Shown: positions 55,104-64,000 of the stretch, piece after piece
Layout: the number at the start of each line of letters is the position of its first letter
Numbering within the stretch: position 1 is the first letter of the stretch
From: Acrocarpospora macrocephala
Lineage (GTDB): Bacteria > Actinomycetota > Actinomycetes > Streptosporangiales > Streptosporangiaceae
NCBI RefSeq assembly: GCF_009687865.1
Contig: NZ_BLAE01000011.1
Span: forward strand, 84,774 to 148,773
Reading direction: 5' to 3'
Length of the DNA: 64,000 nucleotides
Notes under the pieces: generated by a model
Database searches by the model: none
What the model was told of the DNA's origin: nothing
What the model saw: only the letters and a program-made list of their open reading frames with translations
Translations under genes and position numbers: made by a program

Positions 55104-56168
55104 ATGAGTAGTAGACGCTGGATTGGCGCCGTGCTGGCGCTCCTGCTCTGCGGCGGGGTCGCCGCCGCCCTGGTGCTGGGGAACCGGGAGGGCTCGGAGC
55201 TCACCGTGGTGCGCGGGGTGATCGGTTCGGAGAAGAAGCCGTTCTTCGACGACCCGGAGGTCAAGGCCGCCTTCGCCCGGCACGGGCTGCGGGTCGAGGT
55301 GGACACGGCCGGGTCGCGGGAGATCGCGAGTTCGGTGGATCTGAGCGGGTACGCGTTCGCGTTCCCGTCGAGCGTGCCGGCCGCCGAGAAGATCAAGAAG
55401 GATCGCGGGGCGAGCGTGACGTTCTCCCCGTTCCACTCGCCGATGAGCGTGGCGACCTTCGAACCGATCGTGGACGCCCTGACGCGGGCGGGCGTGGTCA
55501 CCGGCGAAACCCTCGATATCCGGAAATATCTTGATTTGGTGGCGAAGGGGACTCGGTGGGATTCTTTGCCGGGTTCGTCGTATAAGGCGCGTAAGCGGGT
55601 CCTGCTGACGACCACCGATATCCGTACCTCCAACTCGGCCGCTATGTACCTGGCGATGACCAGCTATGTCGCTAACGGCGACGATGTCGTGACATCGGCG
55701 GAACAGTCGGGGAAGGTGGCCGAGGCGGTGGCGCCGCTCTTCCTCGACCAGGGCTACTCCGAGTCGACGACCGAGGCGCCCTTCGAGGACTATCTCGCCA
55801 TGGGCATGGGCAAGACGCCCATGGTCGTGATCTACGAGGCCCAGTACGCGGCGCACCTGTTCGCCGCCGACGGCGCGATCCGCCCGGAGATGCGCCTGCT
55901 GTACCCCTCGCCGACCGTGCTCAGCAAGCACACCCTGGTCCCCTTCGACGAGCCGGCCACCCGGGTCGGCCGCCTGCTCACCGAGGACCCCGAGTTCGCC
56001 GCCCTCGCCGCCCGGTACGGCTTCCGCACCGCGAACCCCCAGGTCTTCGCCAACCTCGCCAAGAACACCCCGCTCACCACGAACCTCGTCAACGTGGTCG
56101 AGCCCCCGACATATGACCACTTGGAGCAGCTCATCTCGTTGATCGAGGAGCGCTACCTCAAGCCGTAG
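55104..56168 (+). CDS. Membrane-anchored solute-binding-like protein
   Basis: A 354-residue protein with one N-terminal hydrophobic segment (WIGAVLALLLCGGVAAALVL) and an extracytoplasmic domain. LTVVRGVIGSEKKPFFDDPE, SGYAFAFPSSVPAAEKI, TDIRTSNSAAMYLAM and MGKTPMVVIYEAQYA resemble periplasmic binding-protein folds of the molybdate/iron type. No ABC permease is near, so it may act as a sensor or structural part rather than in transport. It is the first gene of a four-gene operon. Confidence 0.7.
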   Translation: MSSRRWIGAVLALLLCGGVAAALVLGNREGSELTVVRGVIGSEKKPFFDDPEVKAAFARHGLRVEVDTAGSREIASSVDLSGYAFAFPSSVPAAEKIKKDRGASVTFSPFHSPMSVATFEPIVDALTRAGVVTGETLDIRKYLDLVAKGTRWDSLPGSSYKARKRVLLTTTDIRTSNSAAMYLAMTSYVANGDDVVTSAEQSGKVAEAVAPLFLDQGYSESTTEAPFEDYLAMGMGKTPMVVIYEAQYAAHLFAADGAIRPEMRLLYPSPTVLSKHTLVPFDEPATRVGRLLTEDPEFAALAARYGFRTANPQVFANLAKNTPLTTNLVNVVEPPTYDHLEQLISLIEERYLKP

Positions 56169-56187
56169 AAGCCGTAGAAGCCGTGAG
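56161..56187 (+). repeat. Three copies of a 9-bp tandem repeat at a gene junction
   Basis: AGCCGTAGA is repeated (56161, 56170) and followed by AGCCGTGAG (56179). The first copy contains the stop codon of the solute-binding-like gene and the third forms the GTGAGG ribosome-site region of the next gene. Confidence 0.75.
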
Positions 56188-56195
56188 GATCCCTG

Positions 56196-57287
56196 TTGGA
56201 CCTAGTACTGACCCCGCCCGACCCGGTTCCGCCGGTGCCCGCCGAGAAGGCCGCCTCGATGCTGCCGATCCCGGCCGACCGCGCCGCCGAGCTCGCCGAG
56301 CGGGCCCGCGGATTCGCCGCGGAGCTGGCCGCGATGGACCCGCGCGCGCCGGAGTTCACCCGCAAGGTCGCGGGCATCACCGCCATGGGCGACACCGAGA
56401 TCCGCTCGTCCGCCCAGGTGGCCAACCGCATGCTGAAACGCCCGGTGGCGAGCGCCTCCGGACCGGTCCCCGGCCAGCTGGTCGCCCTGCGCCGCACGAT
56501 CGTCGACTTAGACCCCCGCCAGGCCACCGGCGCCCGCAAGTTCCTCGGCCTCATCCCCGCCGGTCTGCGCGACTATTTCGCGAAATTTCACAGCGCGCAG
56601 AAGCATCTGGACGACATCGTCCGCGCCCTCAAATCCGGCCAGGACGAGCTGCTGAAGGACAACGCCGCGATCGAGGGCGAGCGCCGCGTGCTCTGGGAGT
56701 CGATGCTGAAACTCCAGGAGTACGCGACGCTGGCCGCCGCCCTGGACGCCGAGCTGGAGAACCACCTGCTCACCGCCGACGAGGAGCACGCGGTCGCGCT
56801 CCGCTCCGACGCCCTGTTCGGCGTGCGCCAGAAACACCAGGACCTGCTCACCCAGCTCGCCGTCTCCGCGCAGGGCTACCTCGCCCTCGACCTGGTGCGC
56901 AAGAACAACCTGGAACTCATCAAGGGCGTGGACCGCGCCACGACCACCACGATCGCGGCCCTGCGCACCGCCGTCACGGTGGCCCAGGCCCTGGCCGGGC
57001 AGAAACTGGTCCTGGACCAGATCAGCGCCCTCAACCAGACCACCTCCGACCTGATCGTGGCGACCAGCGAGCTGCTGCGCACGCAGGCCGCCGAGATCCA
57101 GACCCAGAGCGCCTCGACCACGGTCAACCTGGACTCGCTGCGCCGCGCGTTCGACAACATCTACGCCACCATCGACATGATCGACACCTTCCGCGCGCAG
57201 GCCACCGAGAACATGGCGACCACCGTGTCGAGCCTCACCGTGGAGCTGGAACACGCGCAGACGTACCTGGCCAGGAGCGCCGAATGA
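56196..57287 (+). CDS. TelA-like toxic anion resistance protein
   Basis: A 363-residue, mostly alpha-helical and coiled-coil protein of the TelA family. GDTEIRSSAQVANRMLKRPV near residue 72 and the long helices with LKSGQDELLKDNAAIEGER, LWESMLKLQEYA and KNNLELIKGVDRATTTTIAA are characteristic. Despite its name the family has roles in stress and envelope functions, often with Ter and VWA proteins. The likely start is TTG at 56196 behind GAGGAT. Its end overlaps the next gene by 4 bases. Confidence 0.85.
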   Translation: MDLVLTPPDPVPPVPAEKAASMLPIPADRAAELAERARGFAAELAAMDPRAPEFTRKVAGITAMGDTEIRSSAQVANRMLKRPVASASGPVPGQLVALRRTIVDLDPRQATGARKFLGLIPAGLRDYFAKFHSAQKHLDDIVRALKSGQDELLKDNAAIEGERRVLWESMLKLQEYATLAAALDAELENHLLTADEEHAVALRSDALFGVRQKHQDLLTQLAVSAQGYLALDLVRKNNLELIKGVDRATTTTIAALRTAVTVAQALAGQKLVLDQISALNQTTSDLIVATSELLRTQAAEIQTQSASTTVNLDSLRRAFDNIYATIDMIDTFRAQATENMATTVSSLTVELEHAQTYLARSAE

Positions 57288-58792
57288 CCCGTCTGGCCCG
57301 CGTGATCTGCGTGGTTTTAGCCGCCTTCGCGCTGCTGGCGAGCGCGGCCTGCTCCGGCGAGGAGGACACCTTCCGCATCCTCGCCGGAAGCGAGGTCAAA
57401 GACCTGGAACCCCTGCTCAAGGAGTCCGGGCTGAACGTGGAGCTCACCTACACCGGCACCCTGGACGGCGCCGAGCAGGTGGCGAGCGGCGGCGCGGACG
57501 GCCGCTACGACGCGATCTGGTTCTCCTCCAACCGCTACCTGTCGCTGATCGACGGCGCGCGGGAACGGCTGTCCACCCAGACCAAGGTCATGGTCTCCCC
57601 GGTCGTGCTCGGCCTGAAGCCGGCCAAGGCCAAAGAACTGGGCTGGGACACCGCTCCCCCGTCGTGGTCGGACATCGCGGCCGCGGCGACGCAGGGCCGG
57701 TTCACCTTCGGCATGACCAACCCGGCCTCCTCCAACTCCGGCTTCTCCGCGCTCGTGGGCGTGGCGGCGGCGCTGTCGGACGCCGACGAGGCGCTCAGCG
57801 CGGAGCAGATCGACGCGGTCACCCCGAAGCTGAAGGGGTTCTTCTCGGCTCAGCGGCTGACCTCGGGCTCCTCCGGCTGGCTGGCCGACGCGTACGCCCG
57901 CAGCCCCGGCGTGGACGGCCTGATCAACTACGAGTCCGTGCTGCGGGGCATGAACCTCACCCTGATCTACCCGAGCGACGGCGTGGTCTCCGCCGACTAC
58001 CCGCTGACCCTGCTGACGGCCTCCCCCAACAAGGCCGCCTACGACGAGCTCGCCGCCTGGTTGCGCACCCCGGACACTCAGCGGAAGATCATGACCACCA
58101 CGTTCCGGCGGCCGATCGTGCCCGGCATCGGCACCGCGCAGCCCGTCCTGGAGCTGCCGTTCCCGAACCGGCGCTCGGCGGCCGACGAGCTGATCGCCGC
58201 GTACCTGAACGAGGTGCGGGTGCCCGCGCGGGCCAGGTTCGTGCTGGACACCTCGGGCTCCATGGAGGGCGACCGGATCGCCGCGCTGCGCCAGGCCCTG
58301 GTCACCCTGACCGGCGCGGACACCTCGGCCTCCGGCACGTTCTCCCGGTTCCGCAACCGCGAGGCGGTCACCATGATCCCCTTCAACGACGCGCCGCTGC
58401 CGCCCCGCGCGTTCACGCTGCCGGAACGGGACCCGGAGGCGGCGCTGGCCGAGATCCGCTCGTTCGCCGAGAGCCTCCAGGCCGGGGGCGGCACGGCCAT
58501 CTTCGACGCGCTCCGCACCGCATACCAGGAGCCGGTGGAGCCGGGCCACTACACCTCGATCGTGCTGATGACCGACGGCGAGAACACCGACGGCTCCGGC
58601 GCCGGGGACTTCGACGCCTTCTTCCGCGGGCTCCCGGAGGAGCAGCGCAGGGTGCCCACCTTCGTCGTCCTGTTCGGCGACAGCGACGTGGATGAGATGA
58701 CCCGGATCGCCGAGCTCACCGGCGGCGCGGTGTTCGACGCGCGCACCGGTTCGCTGGCCGCCGCCTTCAAGGAAATCCGTGGCTACCAGTAA
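57284..58792 (+). CDS. Solute-binding domain fused to a VWA domain, lipoprotein
   Basis: A 502-residue surface protein. Lipoprotein signal with Cys23 (VLAAFALLASAACSG). Residues about 28-300 are a type 2 solute-binding fold (RILAGSEVKDLEPLLKESG, FTFGMTNPASSNSGFSALVG). A VWA domain follows: MIDAS DTSGSMEG near 322, a Thr-containing GGGTAIFDAL and MTDGEN near 429. The metal site is complete, so ligand-dependent protein binding is expected. It starts within the end of telA and overlaps the next gene by 14 bases. Confidence 0.85.
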   Translation: MTRLARVICVVLAAFALLASAACSGEEDTFRILAGSEVKDLEPLLKESGLNVELTYTGTLDGAEQVASGGADGRYDAIWFSSNRYLSLIDGARERLSTQTKVMVSPVVLGLKPAKAKELGWDTAPPSWSDIAAAATQGRFTFGMTNPASSNSGFSALVGVAAALSDADEALSAEQIDAVTPKLKGFFSAQRLTSGSSGWLADAYARSPGVDGLINYESVLRGMNLTLIYPSDGVVSADYPLTLLTASPNKAAYDELAAWLRTPDTQRKIMTTTFRRPIVPGIGTAQPVLELPFPNRRSAADELIAAYLNEVRVPARARFVLDTSGSMEGDRIAALRQALVTLTGADTSASGTFSRFRNREAVTMIPFNDAPLPPRAFTLPERDPEAALAEIRSFAESLQAGGGTAIFDALRTAYQEPVEPGHYTSIVLMTDGENTDGSGAGDFDAFFRGLPEEQRRVPTFVVLFGDSDVDEMTRIAELTGGAVFDARTGSLAAAFKEIRGYQ

Positions 58793-59372
58793 CCGGGTGC
58801 TGACCTACCTGGGCTCCACGAAGAACATCGTCGGCTCGATCCTCGCCCTGATCGGCGTCGGCCTGGTCTTCGCGGGCGTCGCGGGCGCGTTCTGGCCGGT
58901 GGTCGTCGCCGGTCTGTACGGCATCGGCGCCCTGCTCGCCCCGCCCGACCGCACCCGCGTGGTGCTCTCGCACGCCGAGGTCGAGACCGCCGAGCTGCGC
59001 GCGGACCTCGACACGCTGCTCGCCGGGCTTCCCGGGCGGTTTCCGGACGATGTGCTGCGGCAGGCGTACGAGCTGGGCGGGCTGCTCAAAGAGGTGCTGG
59101 ACCGCGCGGAGGTGCTCACCACCGCGCCCGACCAGCTGCACGTGGTGTCGCAGACGATCCGCGACTACCTGCCCACCAGCCTCAACGCCTACGCCAACCT
59201 GCCGGTGTCCCGCCGCCCGGCCGCCCACGCCGAGCTCCTGGGGCAGCTGGAGCTGCTCCGAGCCGGTCTCGGCAGGGTGGCCGACGCCGTCTACCAGGGC
59301 GACGAGCAGGCCCTGAAAGCCCAGAGCCGCTTCCTTCAGGACCGGTTCGGCGGTTCCGAACTCGACCTGTAG
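58779..59372 (+). CDS. Membrane-anchored helical protein of the TelA/VWA operon
   Basis: A 197-residue protein. Two hydrophobic segments near residues 17-52 (IVGSILALIGVGLVFAGVAG, FWPVVVAGLYGIGALLA) form a hairpin in the membrane, then a helical cytoplasmic domain (residues about 60-195). The start is GTG at 58779, within the VWA gene. It is probably a partner that connects the membrane to TelA (inference). It overlaps the convergent meaB by 37 bases. Confidence 0.75.
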   Translation: MATSNRVLTYLGSTKNIVGSILALIGVGLVFAGVAGAFWPVVVAGLYGIGALLAPPDRTRVVLSHAEVETAELRADLDTLLAGLPGRFPDDVLRQAYELGGLLKEVLDRAEVLTTAPDQLHVVSQTIRDYLPTSLNAYANLPVSRRPAAHAELLGQLELLRAGLGRVADAVYQGDEQALKAQSRFLQDRFGGSELDL

Positions 59373-60289
59373 AGCAGGTCGGCGGCCTGGACGGGCGTGA
59401 GCGTGCCGTCCAGGACCTGGGCCTCCACCAGCGGGGCGAGTGCGTCGGTGCGCTCCCGGAGATCGGCGAGCACCCGGTCCCGCACCATCGCCCAGGTCCA
59501 GTCGACGGCCTGGCGCTGGCGTTTGGCGACCAGGTCGGTCCGCTCCTGATGGCGGAGCACCTGCGCCCACAGCTCCTCGAGTCCGGCGCCGGTGAGGCCG
59601 CTGCAGGTGAGCACCGGTGTCTCGGACCGGATGAGCCGCAGCGCGCCACTGAGCTCGCGCGCGGCCCGCTTGGCGGACATCTCGTGCTCCCCGTCGGCCT
59701 TGTTGACCGCGATCACGTCGGCCAGCTCCAGCACGCCCTTCTTGATGCCCTGCAGCTGGTCGCCGGTGCGGGCCAGGGTGAGCAGCAGGAAGGTGTCCAC
59801 CATCTCGGCCACGGCGGTCTCCGACTGGCCGACGCCGACGGTCTCCACCAGGACGGTGTCGTACCCGGCGGCCTCGACCACGACCATCGCCTCCCGGGTG
59901 GCCTTGGCCACGCCGCCGAGGGTGCCCGCCGTCGGGGACGGGCGGATGAACGCCTTCGGGTCCACGGCCAGCCGCGCCATCCTGGTCTTGTCGCCGAGGA
60001 TGCTGCCGCCCGACCGGGTGGAGGACGGGTCCACCGCGAGCACGGCGACCTGGGCGTCCAGGCCGGTCAGGTGCGTGCCCAGCGCCTCGATGAAGGTGGA
60101 CTTGCCGACCCCGGGCACGCCGCTGATCCCCACCCGGCGCGCCTTGCCCGCGTGCGGCGCCAGCTCGGCGAGCAGCTCCTGGGCGAGCTCCCGGTGGTCG
60201 GCCCGGGTGGACTCGACCAGGGTGATCGCGCGCGCGATGCCCCGGCGCGAGCCCGACAGCACGCCGTCCGCGTAGGCCCGCACGCTCAT
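59336..60289 (-). CDS. meaB: Methylmalonyl-CoA mutase-associated GTPase MeaB
   Basis: A 317-residue G3E-type GTPase. P-loop GVPGVGKST near residue 59, [19 protein letters not shown], and the base motif NKADG are diagnostic of MeaB/ArgK. It guards the loading of adenosylcobalamin into the mutase and releases damaged cofactor. It overlaps mutB by 4 bases, a classic pairing. Confidence 0.95.
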   Translation of the reverse strand: MSVRAYADGVLSGSRRGIARAITLVESTRADHRELAQELLAELAPHAGKARRVGISGVPGVGKSTFIEALGTHLTGLDAQVAVLAVDPSSTRSGGSILGDKTRMARLAVDPKAFIRPSPTAGTLGGVAKATREAMVVVEAAGYDTVLVETVGVGQSETAVAEMVDTFLLLTLARTGDQLQGIKKGVLELADVIAVNKADGEHEMSAKRAARELSGALRLIRSETPVLTCSGLTGAGLEELWAQVLRHQERTDLVAKRQRQAVDWTWAMVRDRVLADLRERTDALAPLVEAQVLDGTLTPVQAADLLYRSSSEPPNRS

Positions 60290-62394
60290 CGGCGCAGCTG
60301 TCGCAGCAGGTCCAGGGCCGCCTCGGCGATCACCGTACCGGGCGGGAAGATCGCCGCGGCCCCGGCGGCGCGCAGCGCCTCGAAGTCGCCGGGCGGGATC
60401 ACGCCGCCGACCGCGACCATGATGTCGCCCGCGCCCAGCTCGTCCAGGGCCTTCTTCAGCGCGGGCACCAGGGTCAGATGGCCGGCCGCGAGCGAGGAGA
60501 CGCCGACGATGTGCACGTCGGCCTCGACCGCCTGCCGGGCGACCTCCTCCGGCGTCTGGAACAGCGGGCCGACGTCCACGTCGAAGCCGAGGTCGGCGAA
60601 GCCGGTGGCGATCACCTTCTGGCCGCGGTCGTGGCCGTCCTGGCCCATCTTGGCGACCAGGATGCGCGGGCGGCGGCCCTGCTCGCGGGCGAACTCCTCG
60701 CAGGCGGCGCGCACCTCGTCCACGCCGGATCCCACTTCCTCCCGATACACCCCGGTGATGGTGTGGATCCGCGCCTCGTGCCGCCCGAACACCTTCTCCA
60801 GCGCGTCGGAGATCTCCCCCACGGTGGCCTTCGCCCTGGCCGCGTCCACGGCCAGCTCGAGCAGGTTCTCGGTGCCGGCGGCGGCCTTGCCGAGCGCGTC
60901 GAGGGCGGCGGCGACCTCGGCGGGCGAGCGTTCCTCGCGCAGCCGGCGCAGCTTGGCCAGCTGCTGGTCGCGCACCGAGGTGTTGTCCACCTTGAGCACC
61001 TCGATCGGCTCGTCCGCCTCAGGCCGGTAGCGGTTGACGCCGATGACCGGCTGGCGGCCGGAGTCGATCCTGGCCTGGGTGCGCGCCGCCGCCTCCTCGA
61101 TGCGCAGCTTGGGCAGGCCCTTGTCGATGGCGCGGGCCATGCCGCCGAACTCCTCCACCTCCTGGATGTGCGTCCAGGCGCGTTCCGCCAGCTCGGCGGT
61201 GAGGCGCTCGACGTAGTAGGAGCCGCCCCAGGGGTCGATGACCCGGGTCGTGCCGGACTCCTGCTGGAGCAGCAGCTGGGTGTTGCGGGCGATTCTGGCG
61301 GAGAAGTCGGTGGGCAGGGCGAGCGCCTCGTCCAGCGCGTTGGTGTGCAGCGACTGGGTGTGGCCCTGGGTGGCGGCCATCGCCTCCACGCAGGTGCGTA
61401 CCACGTTGTTGAAGACGTCCTGGGCGGTGAGCGACCAGCCGGAGGTCTGCGAGTGGGTGCGCAGCGAGAGTGATTTCGGGTTCTTGGCGCCGAAGCCGCG
61501 GACCAGCTCCGCCCAGAGCAAGCGGGCGGCGCGCAGCTTGGCGACCTCCATGAAGAAGTTCATGCCGATGCACCAGAAGAACGACAGGCGCGGCGCGAAC
61601 GTGTCCACGTCCATGCCCGCCGCGACCCCCGCGCGCAGGTATTCGACCCCGTCCGCCAGGGTGTAGGCGAGCTCCAGGTCGCAGGTGGCCCCCGCCTCCT
61701 GGATGTGGTAGCCGGAGATGGAGATCGAGTTGAACTTGGGCATGCGGGCGGAGGTGTAGGCGAAGATGTCGGAGATGATCCGCATCGACGGGCCCGGCGG
61801 GTAGATGTAGGTGTTGCGGACCATGAACTCCTTGAGGATGTCGTTCTGGATGGTCCCCTGCAGCTGCTCCGGCGCGACGCCCTGCTCCTCGGCGGCCACG
61901 ATGTAGAGCGCCAGGATGGGCAGCACGGCGCCGTTCATGGTCATCGAGACTGACATCTTGTCCAGCGGGATGCCGTCGAAGAGCTGGCGCATGTCGTAGA
62001 TGGAGTCGATGGCCACGCCCGCCATGCCGACGTCGCCCGCCACCCGCGGATGGTCGGAGTCGTAGCCGCGGTGGGTGGCCAGGTCGAACGCGACCGACAG
62101 GCCCTTCTGCCCGGCGGCCAGGTTGCGGCGGTAGAAGGCGTTGGACTCCTCGGCGGTGGAGAATCCGGCGTACTGGCGGATCGTCCACGGCTGGTTGACG
62201 TACATGGTCGGGTACGGCCCGCGCAGGTACGGCGCGATCCCCGGATAGGTCGGCAGGTAGCCGGGGAGGTCGGCGGCGTCGTAGCGGGCCTTCACGGCGA
62301 TGCCCTCGGGCGTGTCCCAGGGTTCCGCGTCCGGGACGGGGAGGTGGTCCTTCCCGATGCCGAGCCCGATGCCGGAGAAATCAGGAATGCTCAT
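60286..62394 (-). CDS. mutB: Methylmalonyl-CoA mutase large (catalytic) subunit
   Basis: A 702-residue enzyme converting (R)-methylmalonyl-CoA to succinyl-CoA. The TIM barrel has the substrate residues in [20 protein letters not shown] and [15 protein letters not shown]. The C-terminal cobalamin domain has DGHDRG near residue 584, where the His is the lower cobalt ligand. It starts 4 bases inside the end of mutA. Confidence 0.97.
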   Translation of the reverse strand: MSIPDFSGIGLGIGKDHLPVPDAEPWDTPEGIAVKARYDAADLPGYLPTYPGIAPYLRGPYPTMYVNQPWTIRQYAGFSTAEESNAFYRRNLAAGQKGLSVAFDLATHRGYDSDHPRVAGDVGMAGVAIDSIYDMRQLFDGIPLDKMSVSMTMNGAVLPILALYIVAAEEQGVAPEQLQGTIQNDILKEFMVRNTYIYPPGPSMRIISDIFAYTSARMPKFNSISISGYHIQEAGATCDLELAYTLADGVEYLRAGVAAGMDVDTFAPRLSFFWCIGMNFFMEVAKLRAARLLWAELVRGFGAKNPKSLSLRTHSQTSGWSLTAQDVFNNVVRTCVEAMAATQGHTQSLHTNALDEALALPTDFSARIARNTQLLLQQESGTTRVIDPWGGSYYVERLTAELAERAWTHIQEVEEFGGMARAIDKGLPKLRIEEAAARTQARIDSGRQPVIGVNRYRPEADEPIEVLKVDNTSVRDQQLAKLRRLREERSPAEVAAALDALGKAAAGTENLLELAVDAARAKATVGEISDALEKVFGRHEARIHTITGVYREEVGSGVDEVRAACEEFAREQGRRPRILVAKMGQDGHDRGQKVIATGFADLGFDVDVGPLFQTPEEVARQAVEADVHIVGVSSLAAGHLTLVPALKKALDELGAGDIMVAVGGVIPPGDFEALRAAGAAAIFPPGTVIAEAALDLLRQLRR

Positions 62395-64000
62395 CGGGTG
62401 TCTCCCTTCACGTCGATGCCCAGGTCGGCGAATGTCTTTCCGAGCACGTCCAGGGCGTCGCCGCCGGCGCGGATCGTGCCGTCCACTCCGGCGTACTCGC
62501 CCTTGCCGGCCAGCCAGATCCGCCTCGCCCCGGCGGCGCGGAGCGCGGCGGCCACGGCTTCCGCGTGCTCGCCGTACAGGCGGTCGCTGGAGCAGATACA
62601 GGCGACCGGCGTGCCGGCGTCGCGGAAGGCCTCGGCCATCGCGGCCGGGTCGACGCCGGGGCCGCTGGTGACGGTGGCGACGCCCCCGGCGGCGAACAGG
62701 TTGGCCGCGAACGAGGCCCGCGCGGTGTGCACGGCGACCGGGCCGATCGTGGCCAGGAACACCAGCGGCCGCTGCGGCTGAGCGTCGGCCTGGTCACGCA
62801 GGGCCTCGAACTCGGCCGCGTAGCGGACCCGCCCCGGGGAGGCGGGCAGCCCGGGGCCCGGCTCGCGCACGACGGCGCGTTCGGTCAGGTTGGGGAACTC
62901 GCTGACGCCGGTGATCGGGCTCTTCCTGCGGGCGAGGTCCCGGGCCCTGGCCTCGCGGGTGCCGGCCAGCCGCTCCGGGATCAGCGTCTCGGATGCCGCC
63001 GCGAGCCCGCCCGCGCGCTCGATCTCCTGGAACCACGACCAGGCGCGTTCGGCCAGGGCGGCGGTCAGATTCTCCACATACCAGGAGCCGCCCGCCGGGT
63101 CGCTCACCCGCGCCACCCCGGCCTCCTCGACCAGCAGCGACTGGGTGTTGCGGGCGATCCTGCGGGCGAAACCGTCCGGCAGGCCGAGCACCGCGTCGAA
63201 CGGCTGCACGGTCACCGCGTCCGCGCCGCCGACGCCCGCGCCGAAGCAGGCCAGCGTGGTGCGCAGCATGTTCACCCACGGATCGCGGGCGGTCATCATG
63301 GCCGAGGAGGTCACCGCGTGCTGCCGCTGCACGGCCCCCGGCACCCCGCAGACCTCGGCCACCCTGGCCCACAGGCGGCGGGCCGCCCGGAACTTGGCGA
63401 TGGTGAGGAACTGGTCGGCGGTCGCCGCGTACCGGAACTCCAGCTGGCCGAAGGCCTGCTCGGCGGAGATCCCCGCGTCGGTGAGCGCGCGCAGGCCCTC
63501 CACCCCGGCCGCGATCGAGCAGCCCAGCTCCACCGCGTCCCCGGCGCCCGCGTCGTGGTACGGCAGCGCGTCCACGGTCACCGCCAGCACGGCGGGCTGC
63601 TCGGCGACGCAGCGCCGTACCAGCTCGGCCAGGCCGGGGTCGAGCGGACTAGCGCCGAGATTGCCCCCGGCCAGCGCGGTCCCGGCGGCGAGCTCCAGGA
63701 AGATCGTGGCAGCCTGCTCGGTGCGCGGCCCCGCGTCCAGGATCACCGGGGCGAGATCCAGATACACCCCGTCCAGCACGGCCGGCAGCGCGGCGGGGTC
63801 GAGCGAGGTCAGGTCCAGCCAGATCGAGGTGACCCCGTTCTCCAGGTCGGCCTGGATCGCCTCCCTGGTCACCGCCGGGTCCGGGTGCGCGTGCCGCTGC
63901 CGCACATCCCAGCCGGTGCCCGGCCGCAGCACCCGGGGGGCGGCGGGCAGCCGGTCGTAGAGGGGCGCGATCTCGATCCCGTCATACGTCCTGGAGGACA
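62391..64000 (-). CDS. mutA: Methylmalonyl-CoA mutase small subunit, 5' end beyond the window
   Basis: The frame is open to the end of the window and reads [20 protein letters not shown] before the first internal Met/Leu start candidates, so the true start lies upstream. At least 535 residues are present. It has the mutase barrel ([40 protein letters not shown]), but the C-terminal domain lacks DxHxxG, as expected of the non-catalytic subunit. Confidence 0.94.
   Translation of the reverse strand, partial: SSRTYDGIEIAPLYDRLPAAPRVLRPGTGWDVRQRHAHPDPAVTREAIQADLENGVTSIWLDLTSLDPAALPAVLDGVYLDLAPVILDAGPRTEQAATIFLELAAGTALAGGNLGASPLDPGLAELVRRCVAEQPAVLAVTVDALPYHDAGAGDAVELGCSIAAGVEGLRALTDAGISAEQAFGQLEFRYAATADQFLTIAKFRAARRLWARVAEVCGVPGAVQRQHAVTSSAMMTARDPWVNMLRTTLACFGAGVGGADAVTVQPFDAVLGLPDGFARRIARNTQSLLVEEAGVARVSDPAGGSWYVENLTAALAERAWSWFQEIERAGGLAAASETLIPERLAGTREARARDLARRKSPITGVSEFPNLTERAVVREPGPGLPASPGRVRYAAEFEALRDQADAQPQRPLVFLATIGPVAVHTARASFAANLFAAGGVATVTSGPGVDPAAMAEAFRDAGTPVACICSSDRLYGEHAEAVAAALRAAGARRIWLAGKGEYAGVDGTIRAGGDALDVLGKTFADLGIDVKGDTR

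Overview
High-GC DNA (about 70% by eye, with GTG and TTG starts, many 4-base gene overlaps and strong GGAGG ribosome sites) from a filamentous actinomycete. A SigK/RskA pair, a class II DAHP synthase, MeaB/MutAB, EfeUOB and an HspR-type box before lon fit Streptosporangiales. The family (Streptosporangiaceae-like) is an inference. No rRNA, confident tRNA, transposase, integrase or CRISPR array was seen.

Layout. 1-7.2 kb: end of a sugar mutarotase, a kinase, sigK-rskA, an FAD monooxygenase, DAHP synthase, a methyltransferase and thioredoxin. 7.3-13.1 kb: an unusually compact cytochrome bd operon cydA-cydB-cydD-cydC on the minus strand, with hairpin-bearing 72-bp repeats between cydD and cydC and a divergent PadR regulator facing a three-box operator. 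13.5-15.5 kb: two membrane proteins. 15.5-24.2 kb: an accessory region with an intact radical SAM / thymidylate-kinase-like / endonuclease-phosphatase-like operon, a convergent CYTH gene, micro-proteins, at least two decayed genes and an AlbA_2 protein; a near-identical 24-bp repeat flanks about 2 kb of it.

24.2-37.4 kb: HtrA-like protease, acyl-CoA ligase, a basic secreted protein, a Fic protein under a long AT-rich dyad, Lon under a HAIR box, a heme oxygenase-TetR-MFS operon behind paired inverted operators, and a secreted FG-GAP protein coupled to PhoD. 37.6-45.8 kb: ArfB, a large P-loop/TPR-like protein of STAND type, a DinB-like protein, a HAD phosphatase, two luciferase-like oxidoreductases, a kinase and a zinc-ribbon protein. 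45.8-54.9 kb: lipoprotein, ABC-F protein, efeUOB behind two facing iron boxes, aldo/keto reductase and a PHP-type hydrolase. 55.1-59.4 kb: a compact operon of two solute-binding-like proteins (one fused to VWA), TelA and a membrane protein. 59.3-64 kb: meaB-mutB-mutA for propionate/methylmalonyl-CoA, running off the end.

Best candidates for undescribed biology: the radical SAM/TMPK/EEP/CYTH cluster, the 974-residue P-loop/repeat protein, the solute-binding/TelA/VWA operon, and the cytochrome bd whose CydA lacks a Q-loop. Their functions are inferred from domain content, not demonstrated.
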